Below, in pieces: positions 48,202-60,679 of a stretch of DNA of 64,000 bases. The stretch is from Cryptomeria japonica. Its lineage: Eukaryota > Streptophyta > Pinopsida > Cupressales > Cupressaceae. The stretch spans positions 649,668,468 to 649,732,467 of the forward strand of contig NC_081409.1 of NCBI RefSeq assembly GCF_030272615.1, read 5' to 3'. A model generated the notes under the pieces. It made no database searches. It saw nothing but the letters and a program-made list of their open reading frames with translations, and was not told the origin of the DNA. Made by a program: the position numbers and the translations under genes. Within the stretch, counting starts at the first letter, position 1. The number at the start of each line of letters is the position of its first letter.

Positions 48202-49303
48202 TCATAACCCACTTCTTCCCATGCTCCTTCCGAATACATCAACCTTTTGCTTTCCCTTCTCATTAGATCCTGTGGATAGGTTCTTTCTTCTGCAAAATTT
48301 AGCAATATGTCCTACTTTGTTGCATGCATAACAAGTAATATTGTTCTTTAGAATTGCCTTACTATAACCTTGATCATTTGTCGACCTACATTGATTAGCC
48401 ATATGTCCAAACTTTCCACATGCATGACATATCACTTTCATTCTAGAACCTTTTGTCCTATGACCATACTTCTTATAATTTGAACACTGACCGTAAACTA
48501 GATTATTGTCTTGATTTGCTTTATTTTTGTATTAACTTTCTCTATGACCAAAGTTATTGCAAACAAATCATCCACCATTAAATTTATGTGCATTGGGTTG
48601 TCTTACCGGTGATTTCTAATTTTGGTTGACCTTGTGACCGAATGTGTCATCCTGATTTGTAGTACCAGAGCTTTCACCATGCTCAAATCCAAGACCTCTA
48701 GTGTCTCTCATGTGCCTTTGATCCTTCAATAATTCATCAAGCTTAGCAGAACTAACCTTGAACTTATCTTTGTATTCATTTGTAGCATCCAGATCATCTC
48801 TTAGGACTGTTACTATCCTTTCCAACTCTTGTTCATTGTTCCATGATTGCACCAATTCAGTTCTCAACACATCATTCTCATGCGCCAACCTAATGCATTC
48901 CTCAGATCCATTTTTTCACAGATTTAGCAATATTTTCTTCATTCTTCTTGTGATCTCCAATCTCCTTAGTCCTCCTCATAGTTATAGATTTTATTTTATT
49001 CTTCATGACAGTATTCTCCTGACTCAACTTTTAACATAGTTATTTAAGGACATTCTTTTCTTCATCATCCTGATTTTGCAATTGATCACAAAGTTCCATC
49101 CTTTTAGCTTGGGCGGATGACAACCTATCCTGCAGAGTAAAAATGAATTCCTTCATAGATCTCAACTCATCTTGTAGCTTCATGTTCCTCAACCTTTTAG
49201 CATCGTAGTATTCAAGAGCTACTTGAAGTTCCCTCATCAAACTTATCTCCATGGATTCTAGATACAGGATCTTCCTCAAGCTATTCGACTTATTCCGAGG
49301 CAC
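48202..49303 (-). pseudogene. Element G Gag-like ORF: coiled coil plus four zinc knuckles
   Basis: Starts at MPRNKSNSLRKILYLESMEI (49303), just inside the primer site, with no recognisable standard copia Gag domain. Coiled-coil stretches follow (ELQVALEYYDAKRLRNMKLQ; then ENDVLRTELVQSWNNEQELE). Zinc knuckles follow: two decayed (near NNFGHRES and YKKYGHRTKG) and two intact (CHACGKFGHMANQC and CYACNKVGHIAKFC, about 48270-48435). The plan matches ORF1 of element E rather than the Gag of B, D and H. Frames are interrupted between 49040 and 48888 and again before the knuckles. Probably the nucleocapsid-type structural protein of this lineage. Confidence 0.75.
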
Positions 49304-49305
49304 TA

Positions 49306-49317
49306 TCTCTGATACCA
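49306..49317 (-). other. Element G primer binding site
   Basis: On the minus strand TGGTATCAGAGA, two bases inside the 5' LTR end at 49320; one base from the usual initiator-tRNA-Met site. Confidence 0.85.
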
Positions 49318-49319
49318 GT

Positions 49320-49659
49320 TGTTAGAATCCAAGAACACTAGGAGGGGGGTAAATCAGTGTTCTATCGGTTTGAGTATTTTTAACCTTAACACAACAACTT
49401 AGCAACCAGTAAAAATCAAAGCATATAACAATAAGAAACAATGCGACCATAAAGATGAACACCATAACACCACATATTTATATGTGGAAAACCTCAAAGA
49501 GGAAAAACCACGGTGGGATTGGAGACCCACAATATCTATCCACTAATAAGATGAATAAATATTACAATAAGGGGCCTCCACATGTAGGAAGACCAACAAC
49601 CTAGAGCACACTGCTCATCACAAAGGGAGCCTCACTGACTATAGAAAACATTGGACAAC
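49320..49659 (-). repeat. Element G 5' LTR, inner part (before element H)
   Basis: Aligns with 30177-30520 of the 3' LTR. On the minus strand it ends GGATTCTAACA at 49320. Element H interrupts it after the first ACAAC (49655-49659). Confidence 0.9.
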
Positions 49660-51328
49660 TGTTAATCCTATAAGGATTTGGTTAATACTGAGAGGGGAGT
49701 GACTCAATATTAATACTAATTGAAACTTTAAACCTAAAATGAAACTTATATCAGATCTGAAATCATTTATCAAATATCTCAACTTCTTTCATTAGATCTA
49801 ACAACCTCCTTATCAGATTTGCTAACACATTAATCAAATCACTTACCACATCTATCAATTCTTTCGCCACTTGAGCAATCATATAGATTTGTTCATATAC
49901 CAACTTATTATCCTCATCTATCAAATCAAACACTTTCTCTAACAAATCTTATCAATACCGATAACCTTTGATAAACCTCTAATAAAACATCATAACTAGT
50001 GTACTCAGAAATAGTACATGAAATGAAACAAAAACAAGAACATTACATGAAAAGCATTCCACACATGAACACCATAATTTTTTGATGTGGCAAACCAAAT
50101 AGGGAAAAACCATGGTGAGAGTTGGCACCCACAAATATTTGTACTCTTTTGAAGTGCGCCTTGTTAGGAGCTTAGCTCTGTTAGAAGCTTACAATATGCC
50201 CTGTTAGGAGTCACCAGGTTAAGGGATTTGCCTAGCAACCCGATTAGGAGCTTGATGATCTATTAGGATCAACCTCATGAGAGGATTTAACACTCTTTTT
50301 AGAGCTTCCCTATTAGGGTACTTAAATGTTTAAGGCATGTTATGACCTACCCGGTTAAGAGATTTAACCTGCTGCAACTGTTAGGGAGCAACAGTGAAAA
50401 ATTGATCTATAACTTGCACTTCTCAGCTTACTCGATCAGATGTGGTTATGATCAACACTCTACAACTCTCAAGAATATCTCACACTTCTCTTGGATGTCT
50501 CAACACATTCTCTAAGATCATCAACACAATAAATATCAACTGTGCCATCTAAATAGCCATCTCAACTAGGTCCGCCATTAAACCCTAATTACATTAGGAA
50601 TTTATAATATAAATCATAAGAGATCATCTCAGATCAATATATAAATAATTACATCAAATTACAATGCAATATCAACCATTGGTTGATCGTAACCCATCAC
50701 AAAAAATCAAATTTGTACCAAAGTCAAAGCCTCAAAATCCGATCTATACCAAAGTCAAAGCCTCAAAATAGTAATCAAATATTTCACACGGGTTGTGTCA
50801 TGTTACCACCTTCATGTAGACTCATTTTCAATCATCGTCATAACAAAAATCATTACCAATTTGATGATTTCTTCACTGGTCTTAAACCCTACTAAAACCT
50901 AAGCAAAACTTCATCAGAAATTAGAAACATGCCTTCCGGTAGTCATCACAAGTTTCGGTTTTGGTCAGATACTTCTTTCCATGATACAACCTCACATTCC
51001 AAACCACAAATCACCAATCATCGCCGATCGTCCAATTCAACCAAAACATCGAGTTGCTTTAGCAGTTAAAGTCCTATTTCATAGACTTCATTTCTTTGCC
51101 AGTAAACCCTGTCTTCTGATAAACCAAATCACTTAGACAACAAAACAAAACATCAGTAGTCATCATTTGAAATCATTTGCTATCAATGACAAAACAATAA
51201 CTGATCAAGTCATCTAATCAAAAAATCTCAATATCTTCATCGCAAATAGACTTCTATCCTTTATCGGTGTAGTCATCCATCTTCAACTGCATCACCTCAT
51301 CTATATCAGTTATGCCAAATGCCAAATA
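49660..51328 (-). repeat. Element H 3' LTR
   Basis: On the minus strand starts TATTTGGCATTTGGCATA (TG changed to TA) and ends CCTTATAGGATTAACA at 49660. Contains a degenerate array of CCTAACAGG/CCCTTAACCAGGT-type words (about 50155-50395) and the GTGGGTGCCAACTCTCACC block near 50135. Confidence 0.92.
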
Positions 51329-51756
51329 TCTCTCCCTTTGGCATTGATGGCAACACTAATCAGATATACAATTAGAGTAACATCATCATCTACAACTTGC
51401 TTGCCGGTATCACATCATCTGCCGGTTCTCCTCCTTTTATCTTCCCCCCCTTAACCAATGTTTTTCTTAATCAATTCTTTTGATCTTCAACTTCTCTCAT
51501 ATGTTTTCTTCTCCCACATCTGATTTCTTTTCTTCTCCCCCTTTGACAACAATGCCAAAGGTATAAATGCATCACTTGTTTTCAATTTTGTTGCTGCCTC
51601 TTCCATCATCTCGGCTAATCAAATCAGAAAAATTATATCAGAGTATTAAATCAGAACTTTACATCAGACTTGCTCCCCCAAAGGAGTATCCTGCACCTTC
51701 ATCAATCCTTAGCAAAAGATAAACATGAAATCCACAAGATTGATATATCATCATCG
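51329..51756 (-). other. Element H multiple polypurine tract region
   Basis: On the minus strand, purine tracts occur at 51331-51338 (AAGGGAGAGA, next to the LTR), 51443-51450, 51533-51545 (TCAAAGGGGGAG) and near 51675. TTTGGCATT (51337-51345) and AATGCCAAA (51318-51326) form a perfect 9-bp inverted repeat across the LTR boundary. Confidence 0.8.
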
Positions 51757-54700
51757 TTCTAGTTCTTCCGGTGTACGGGTCTAACCCCTAGCTTAACTCT
51801 AAGAAACTCAAAGTTAGCCTTCGATAAGGGTTTAGTAAAGATATTAGCTAACTGATCTTTACTCTTCACATATTCCATTTCACCTATTTTTCTTGAACTC
51901 TTTCCCTTAAGAAATGATACTTCAATTCAAGGTGCTTGGTTCTAGAATGAAGTACACAATTCTTAGAAATGTTTATTGCACTTGTATTATCACAATAGAT
52001 AGTCACCAGTTCAAACATATCTATCTTGAATCCTTTTAGCACATGTCTCACCCTTATTTCCTACGTGAAATTCATGGATGCATCTACATACTCTCCTTCA
52101 GTTGTAGATTGAGAAACACAAGTTTTTTTCTTGCTTCTCCATGCTACTAATCTTGCACCAAGTAGAAAAGCTCCACCGGTTGTGCTTTTTTGATCATCCA
52201 CATTACTTGTCCAATCAGCATGAGTAAAGACATCCAAAGTAAAATATCCTTTTTAGGGATACGATAAACCATAGTCTATTGTGCCTTTGAGATACCAAAA
52301 AATTATCTTCACAGCCACCATGTGACTCTCCTTAGGCTCTTTTTAAAATCTTGCCACTAATTCAACATGAGCAATATCCGATCTTCTATGAACAACATAG
52401 TGGAGCTTGCCAATCATAGATATATACTCTTTTTCACTAACAACAGGGGAATAATCTTGCTTGGACAACTTGCAACCTGTCACTATCGGTGTTTCTACTG
52501 GTTTGTAGTCTTCCACGTCGAAAGTCTTCAGCACCTCTTTGATATACTTGATTTGACAAATAAAAATACCATCATCCAGTTGTTGAACCTATAAGCCAAT
52601 AAAGAACTTTATTTCATCGATTAGAGACATTTCAAATTCCTTTTTCATTATATCAGAAAAATCCATACACATCATCATTTCCACCAAAAATTATGTTATC
52701 TACAAACACTTCTACTATTAGCATCTTCTCTCCATCAGTCTTCAAATAAATGTTGTTGTCCTCACTAGTACGTTAGAATCCAATTTTGATCAAATGTGCA
52801 TGTAATTTCTCATACCATGCTCTTGGTGCCTACTTTAGATTATATAGTGCTTTATCCAATTTACACACCATGTCCTTATCATCAGTTAAGGAAAATCCAT
52901 TTGGTTGTTCAATGTATACTTCTTCTAGAATCCCATTTAGAAAGGGTGATTTGACATCCATTTGATAAACTTTGAAACCCTTATATGCAACAAATGCCAA
53001 CAATGTCCTTACTCCTATTCTAGCAACATGTGAAAATATTTCACCATAATCCTCACCTTCTTCTTGAGCATACCCTTTGCAGACTAATCTCGCCTTGTTT
53101 CTTACAATTCTTCCTTCTTCATCCAATTTATTTCTAAAGACCCATTTTGTTTCAATTGCATTCTCATCCTTCAGTCTATGAAAAAGTGACCATGTTTGAT
53201 TTTTCTCAATTTGATCTAATTCTTCATTCATTGCATTCACCCAATCATCATCCTTTAGTGCTTCCTTAACAGACAAGTTCAATTTTTGATATCAAACATG
53301 AGTTCTCTTGGAGCTTTCTCCTGGTTTGCACACATGTGTTCTTATCTCCAATTATCTGCTCTTGTGAATGGTTCAATCTGACATATCTAGGTATTGCCTG
53401 TGCCAATTCTGCATCTTCTGCATCAGGTTCTTCATTTTTTTCTTCACTGTCATCGCTTACCGGTTGAGCATTTGATTCTGCATTTACCGATTCTTCATTA
53501 TTCTTTGTCTCCGGTTCAATGATCACAAGTTTTTCTTCATTATCATCCTTTTCAGGTTCTGATCTGCTCGTACCTTCAGACTTATCAGATAGATCATGAA
53601 CTTTTACATTATCACTTTCAATTATTTTCTTAGTTCTCTTATTGTAACATTTATATGCCTTACTCTTAGAAGATTAACCAAGAAAAATTCCTTCATCATA
53701 TTTTGCATCAAATTTTTCAGTGTAGTTATCTCTCTTAATAAAATATTGACTTCCAAAAACTTTAAAATAACTTATACAAGGTGTTTTTCCATACCATAAC
53801 TCATAGGGTGTCTTATTGTTACCTCTCTTCACCCATACCTAGTTTAAAGTGTATACAACAGTACTGTTCGTTTCTCTCCAAAACACTTTGGATACATCAC
53901 CCTATAATAACATTGTTCTTGTAGCTTCAACTATTGTTATATTCATCTTTTCTGCTATGCCATTCTGTTGTGTTGTCCTCGGAGCAGACATTTGTCTCTT
54001 GATACCCTATTAATCACAATACTTAACAAATTCATCAGATGTGAATTCACCTCCTCGGTCTGATCTTAAACACTTTAGGTTCTTACTAGTTTCATTCTCA
54101 ACCAAATCTTTAAATGATTTAAATTTACTAAATGCTTCTAATTTCTCCTTAAAAAATGTCACCCACATCATTTTAGAATAGCCATCAGTAAAAATCATGA
54201 AATACCTATCATCGTAATAACTCTTTGCTCTCATAGGGCCACAGAGACCAGTATGTACCAAATCTTAAATATTCTCATAAATACAATTCTTGGCTCTTTA
54301 AAGAAATAGAGGTCATCTTACCGATTTGACAATATTTTCATATCACACTATTTGGTTTGACAATTTGTGGCAATCCTCTTACAACACTTGACTTGCTTAT
54401 CTTAACCAAATTATCAAAATTAACCTGACAAAATCTTTTATGCCATAACCAACTGTCTTCCATTCTTGCAACTAGACAATTATTAATATTACTATTCAAA
54501 TGGAATAAGTTACCTCTAGTTTGCTTCCCGATAGCAATTAGTTCACCATTACCTCCAAGAATTCTGCAAACTCCACTTTTAAACTCAAGCAAATAACCCT
54601 TATCATTGAGTTGGCCAACACTTAAAAGATTATGCTTTAGACCATCAACCCAAAACACATCATCATCATTACTCTTCCCATTTAGAGAGATTGGACCTTT

Positions 54701-55786
54701 ACCTTTCACCATGCAAGGAGATTTATTTCCAAATCTAACAACACTTCCATCAAATTCCTTAAGGCTTATGAGCTTACTTTTTTCTCCAATCATGTGGTGT
54801 GAGCAACCACTATTTATAATCCATTCATCACTATTCTCCATATGAGATACTAGTGCCTTTTCATCTGTCAGTTCCTCCTTCACAGCTACAAACACAATTT
54901 CTTTATTATCATCTTCATCTTCAGACTCTTCATCAGTCACACCTTCATCTACTACAACATAACAATGTTTTTTGCCCTTTCCTTTGAATCTTCTAAACTT
55001 CTTTTTCTTATCAGTGTTAGGGCAGTTAGCATAAATATGACCAATTTTACTACAAGAGAAACACTTCAAAGGTAGCTTTCCTTTATACTTATTGGTGCCT
55101 CTTGGAAATTTTTTTGCTAATAGTGCCTCAAGTTCCATCACTTGATCTTCATTGTCTTCATTTCCCTGGTTACTTCCATGACTTGACCTGCACTCATGAT
55201 TTTGACATATATCTTTTCCTTTTCTAGTAGATGAACTGGTAACAGAAGCTTTAAAGGCAAATTCACTTGATTTTGTCACAGTATTGTCAAAACTATTTAA
55301 CTCAAAAGCTATAAGCTTACCAATCAATGAATCAATAGTTACATCATCTTCAATTTTACCTCCAGCACTCTTTATGCCACCAACAACTTCTTTGATTCTC
55401 TGACCATACTGTGAAATATCTCCTCCTTCAAACATTCTCATGGCATCGAACTTTCCTCTCAAGCTTTCCTATTTGGCTCTTTGAACATGCTCATCTCCTT
55501 CATAGATTGAATCTAACTTTTCCCAAACCTCACCTGTAGTTTCCAATCCTTGAACATCAATATATTCTAGATCCGATAGAGTACTTACAATAGCTTCTAG
55601 GCATTTCATGTTATCTTGTTGCTCTCTAAGTTCATCCGATGTCAAGGGAGTAGTAGTAGGAGCAACATATGTTGTTTCAACTTGCTTCCAATATTATGCA
55701 CCAGAACCTTTGATGTAGGTCTCCATTCTATCTTTCCATATCTTGTAGTCATCCTTGTTTAACTTAGGACCCTCTTTCTTCATCAT
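51757..55786 (-). pseudogene. Element H gag-pol, broken
   Basis: Minus strand, Gag start at 55786 (MMKKEGPKLNKDDYKIWKDR). Stops precede the long open block 55462-54338. That block holds the rest of Gag, with an in-frame loss of roughly 30 residues relative to B after GGKIEDDVT, an intact zinc knuckle CFSCSKIGHIYANC, an acidic linker and a protease reading INSGCSHHM (catalytic Asp to Asn). Integrase (54261-53900) has HTGLCGP, losing the first Asp, but keeps RSDRGGEF. RT (53282-52640) keeps [12 protein letters not shown] but reads FVDNIIFGG at the catalytic box. RNase H pieces (HADWTSNVDDQKSTTGGAF; YCDNTSAINISKN) end near 51757. Several stops and frameshifts. Confidence 0.92.
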
Positions 55787-55847
55787 CTTTACTTCCTCAG
55801 AATCTGTTCCTCAAGTGGTTAGGCTTTCTGCACATAGAGGACCAAAT

Positions 55848-55859
55848 CTTCTGATACCA
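55848..55859 (-). other. Element H primer binding site
   Basis: On the minus strand TGGTATCAGAAG, two bases from the LTR end at 55862; the last two bases differ from the usual site. Confidence 0.85.
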
Positions 55860-55861
55860 AT

Positions 55862-57555
55862 TGTTAATCCTATGAGGATTCGGTTAATACTGAGGGGGAG
55901 GGGGTGAATTAGTATTAATATCAATTGAAAATTTAAACCCAAAATGAAACATCTATCAAATCTGAAATCATTTATCAAATATCTCAACTTCTTTTATCAG
56001 ATCTAACAATCTCCTGATTTCCTAACACATTAATCAAATCATTTACCACATCTATCAATTCTTTCACCACTTGAGCAATCATATAGTTTTTATCATATAC
56101 CAACATATTATCCTCATCCGTCAGATCAAACACTTTCTCTAACAACTCTTGTCGGTATTGGTAACCTTTGATAAACCTCTAATAAAACATCATAACTGGT
56201 GTACTTAGAAATAGTGCATGAAATGAAACATAAACAAGAACAGCACATGAAAAACATTCCACACATGAACACCATAATTTTTTGATGTGGAAACCCAAAT
56301 AGGGAAAAACCTTGATGGGAGTTGGCACCCACAAATATTTGTACTTTTTTGAAGTACGCCCTGTTAGGAGCTTACAATATGACCTGTTAGGATCAAAACT
56401 TGTCAGGAGTCACCTAGTTAAGGGATTTGCCTAGCAGCCCAGTTAGGAGCTTGATGATCTGTTAGGATCAACCTCATGAGAGGATTTAACACTCTTTTTA
56501 GAGCTTCCTTGTTAGGGGACTTAAATGTTTAAGGCATGTGAGGACCTACCTGGATAAGGGATTTAACCTGCTACAACTATTAGGGAACAACAGTAAAAAA
56601 GTGATCTATAACTTGCACTTCTCAGCTTGGTCGATCAGGTCCGGTTATGCTCAACACTCTACAAATCTCAAATAGATCTCACACATCTCTTGGATGGCTC
56701 AACACATTCTCTAAGACCACCGGCATAATAAACATCAACTGTGCCATCTAAATAGCCATCTCAACTAGGTCAACCACTAAACCCTAATTACATCATGAAT
56801 TTACAATACAAAACATAAGAGATCATCTCCAATCAATATACAGATCATTACATCAAATTACAATGCAATATCAATCGTTCGTTGATCGTAACCCATCATG
56901 AAAAATTGATCTGTACCAAAGTCAAAGCCTCAAAACACTCTACTAAGCGTTTCGTTATTTCCCAAGAAATTCTTCCTTGAATCGTGCCAAAATAGTAATC
57001 AATTCTTTCACGCAGGTTGTGTCATGTTGCCACCTTCATGTAGACTCACCATCAATCACTGACATAACAAAAATCATTACCGGTTTGATGATTTCTTCAT
57101 TGGTCTTAAACCCTACTAAAACCTTAGCAAAACTTCATCAGAAATTAGAAACATGCCTTCCGGTAGTCATCACAAGTTCCGATTCTGGTCAGATACTTTT
57201 TTCTATGATACAACCTCACATTCCAAACTACAAATAACCAATCATCATCGATCATCCAATTCAATCAAAACATCGAGCTGCTTTATTGGTTAAAGTCCTA
57301 TTTCATAGACTTCAGTTCTCTACCAGTAAACCCTGTGTTCCGATAAACCAAATCACTTAGATGATAAAACAAAACATAAGTAACATCAGTAATCATCATT
57401 TTACATCAATTGCCATCAATGACAACACAAATATCAAGTCATCTAATCACTAAATCTCATCTCTTCATCACAAATAGACTTCTATCCTTTACCGGTGCAG
57501 TCATCCATCTTCAACTGCATCACCTCATCTATATCGGTTATGCCAAATGCCAACA
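55862..57555 (-). repeat. Element H 5' LTR
   Basis: On the minus strand TGTTGGCATTTGGCATAACC...GGATTAACA. Aligns with 49660-51328 with indels, including extra sequence near 56930-56990 absent from the 3' copy. Confidence 0.92.
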
Positions 57556-57560
57556 ACAAC

Positions 57561-58407
57561 AATCTGGAGTGAAGATTGAACTACAAATATAGCATCTCCT
57601 ATATCTGAGTACAATTATGGTTAAGCTCAATACCAAAGGTCTTAAACCTCTTCCAGAAACCCAATTAGATCACCTATGATTGACCAAAACCTTTGCATAT
57701 GATTACAACATTATTCGCATATAGATAATCCCATACCATGATCTACAAAGAGATATTACATCATATTTATACCAACTCGAGACCTAAACAATTAGATCGG
57801 CTACCTAAAAGAATATATAATAAATTTTTTACATAATCTCACAAACCAATGATACACCAAGTCAACCTAAGACCGAAACAACATAAACCAAACAATAAAT
57901 CCAACTGGTGACGCATTGGGAGCATCAACCAACATGTTACATAAACTGGTCCATAACCTAACATAATAACCACCGGACCTATAATAGGTCGCCATAAGAC
58001 AAATGAAACACCATGAACAACTGGAACACAAACATGATAACCATCAACATCCTGATAACCTTCTAGAAGCCACACCAACACCACTTATCATGTGCATCAA
58101 AAGATCTTCAACAAAGCTCTACTGGTAGAACCCTTACCGATGACCAAAAGGGTTACTACAACAAATGATAGCTCCCGAGTCATCAAATCTCGAACCAACA
58201 GATCGTGATACACATTTGAATAGCATGAATGACATATCCAAACCAATTGCACAAACCAAAGTATACGAGAGCTTACTGAATCAATATCATAATCCAAATT
58301 CTCTATCAGAACCTACCAGAAACCGGTAATCAACCAAAATAGGTGGTGTTATCATCAATGACAAAACATTAATGCAACACATAATTGATTCCTCCAATTT
58401 TCCAATA
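57561..58407 (-). repeat. Element G 5' LTR, outer part (after element H)
   Basis: Resumes after the second ACAAC (57556-57560) and aligns with 30520-31380 of the 3' LTR. The outer end has decayed to TATTGGAAAATTGG on the minus strand. Confidence 0.9.
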
Positions 58408-58412
58408 ATCAC

Positions 58413-58776
58413 AGTGTCTGAGGTGGATGCACTGCTAATTGGGCATCACAAATTTCATGGACAAATAGCAAGAGCTCTTGGCAGGTTTAATAAGTTGCAG
58501 GGCACTGCTCCTCCACCATTTGCTAAAGACAATGGGGAGTACAAAATAGAGCAAGAGTGGAGGGTTGAGATTAGAAAGTTTCTTTTACATAACATAATTG
58601 ACAAAGTCATAGATGATGTTGATAAGCTAGAAGAGAACCTACAAAAGTAATTGGATGGTCTATATGAGCTAGACTATAACATTAAATTTTTGAATAAACA
58701 AAATGCAACTATAGCAGGACTAGTATATAATGCTCATCTTGATGCTTGTAATCAATTTTTAATGAAAGAGAAGTAA
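58413..58776 (+). pseudogene. Right half of the coiled-coil ORF interrupted by element G
   Basis: The frame continues from 30176 across the target duplication: VSEVDALLIGHHKFHGQ, ALGRFNKLQGTAPPPF, KIEQEWRVEIRKFLLHNI, then DKVIDDVDKLEENLQK, with a stop at 58648 and more open sequence (LDGLYELDYNIKFLNKQ) to a TAA at 58774. It is helical and charged, with a short Pro run and no recognised domain. The exact continuation over the 28-kb insertion shows that G landed inside a coding or formerly coding sequence. Identity unknown. Confidence 0.55.
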
Positions 58777-60679
58777 ATAATAGAACAAGAAAAGGTTTCA
58801 ATGCCTTGGTCATTTGTGACCAAGCATATTTTATCTTATGTACATGTCATTTCCAATAGGACCCACAAGTGCTAGCTCACCATTAGATTTGGTTTTTGCT
58901 TCAACTTAACGTGGACATTTAAGCACCTAAAAAATCATGACATGAGTAATCCTTAGAAGTTACAGGTTGAGTTTTTTACATACTCTTGTAGCATCGTAAA
59001 TTGTATGCCCTAAATTAGTGTGTCTAATTTCACACTCTCCTAGCACCTATTTTAGTATTTCCCTTTCCTCTATGCATTATAGGACCATTATGGTGCAGGG
59101 GTACCTTATCAACATTCCAATCATGGCTCTAAGAATGAAGACTAGGATCATTGTAGTGTCTTAGTGTGTCTTGTGTTTATGAAAGTTTGTTTCATGTATT
59201 CAATAATCCCCACCATGTAAGCCCATGTCACCAATTAGGCAATTTGATAAGCCAATTGGGACAATGTGGTCAATAGGGGTAGTAGATGGTTTAGTTTTGT
59301 GTTTGATAGGTTTTTGAAATGTTTTAGGAGTGGTTGGTTGATCCAAGTGTGTGGATCCTAACCTTAGAAAGTGTGACAACATTTTGTGCAAAATTGCAAA
59401 ATTGCAACTTTTGGAAAATGCAACTTTTGAGTGCAAAAGTGCAACTTTTTTTAAATGCGGTTGGGGAAGCCTTTCAATGGCTCCAACCTCCTCCAAATTA
59501 GGTTGGAAACTATTGGGGAGTTTTATAAACCTTATGGAAATTATTACCAAGGGGTTTGTTGTTGTGTTGTTGTGTTGTGAAGCAATAGAACACAAAAATA
59601 CTGAAGTTTTCCCAGAATTTTTGTCTTTGCATTGATTGCACATGCCTGTACGGATTGGATTGAAGAACACAATTCATGTATTAGATAGAGGGATGAATTA
59701 TATTTGGTTTGGTGGTGGTCTAAGGTTCTAATTCTTTCCGAGTAAAGAGAACCGTCCATTTTTCTGACTGTAACCCAGAAAGTGAGGGTTTGGAGAGGGT
59801 TTTGAATAAAAATGGCCTTATCTTGCATTCTAGTCCACTAGAAGACTCTTCTTTTGGTGGGATGCAGGATAGGCCTCTGTACTCTAGGTTTTTCATTTTT
59901 TTTTCATGGGAGACTTTATTGTGTGGAGAAGGAAGAAAAATTAGTTAGGCATCTCTATGTGACTACCTAGGACAAGATTTAGGATAGTCTTCCTAAAATA
60001 TAATAGCGGTAGATTCTAGGAATGTAACCTTGGAATTAGAATTTATTCACCATCCCCCACATGCTCATAAATTTTTTTTTTCATTTGGGATACTGGTAAA
60101 GGGGGTTGCTTTGTAAATTAGGCCTAATTGCCCCTATTAGGTCTCTAGGTCACTAAGGGGTTCAGACCCTGGAACTACAGATCTGATCAAACCATTTTGG
60201 GGAAAAGTAAAAATCCTAAAAGGGTATCTATAATGGTGAGTATTTTGTCAGAGTGTGTGGAATATTTTGGAGTTAAAGGCAAAATACCGGTGTAGGAGGG
60301 CTACTAGCCTAAGGGGTAGGTTTCTAAAGGAGGTATAAGGAATTGATGCCTAAGTCCAAAACCAATGCTTGGAATAGTTCTCAAATGTCATGAATGGACC
60401 AATTACAAAATCCCTAAGAGTAGGAGTCACCGGTAAGGCATATTTGAGAAGTTGAAGTCTTTTACTCATCTTGAGTAGGTGTCAGACTTGAGTAGTGGAG
60501 AGTAGTTCTAAACCTTAAGATGTGGAGTCCTTTCTTGTAGGGTCATTTTTGACATTTGAAGGGTCAGACCCTAACCTTTTGGACTTGTCCTTAGGTGTAA
60601 GGAGGCCTCTACATCATATTATTGTAAATAATTAATATTTAATTCAATATTATGGTTTTTATTCCACTTTATTACATCA
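58777..60679. other. No recognised gene; two small repeats
   Basis: Unrecognised sequence. A short hairpin, CTTGGTCA-TTTG-TGACCAAG, lies at 58805-58824. TGCAACTTTT occurs three times at 59403, 59419 and 59440, which recalls low-complexity LTR ends. Open frames here show no motif. Confidence 0.4.

Larger units (their letters stand above)
49660..57555 (-). mobile_element. Element H: full-length copia retrotransposon in the 5' LTR of G
   Basis: 7,896 bp flanked by perfect ACAAC (49655-49659, 57556-57560). It has LTRs of 1,669 and 1,694 bp, a primer site and gag-pol, all on the minus strand. It is similar to B in protein and organisation, but its LTR sequence is distinct (ends in a CCGAATCCTCATAGGATTAACA-type sequence). 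It landed inside the LTR of G, independently of D and E. Confidence 0.94.
30177..58407 (-). mobile_element. Element G: copia retrotransposon, minus strand, outermost of the nest
   Basis: Flanked by ATCAC at 30172-30176 and 58408-58412. Without its inserts (D at 32061-47187, H at 49660-57555) it is about 5.2 kb. It comprises a 3' LTR, RNase H remnant, small RT/integrase remnants, a coiled-coil/zinc-knuckle Gag, a primer site and a split 5' LTR. Protease, most of integrase and most of RT are deleted. Both LTR outer ends show CA/TG decay. Its LTR is distantly related to that of D, so the D lineage inserted into a relative. Confidence 0.92.

Noticed and set aside
59200-59670. 156-codon minus-strand frame
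   Set aside because: No recognisable motif; overlaps a TGCAACTTTT repeat region and has a competing frame on the other strand.
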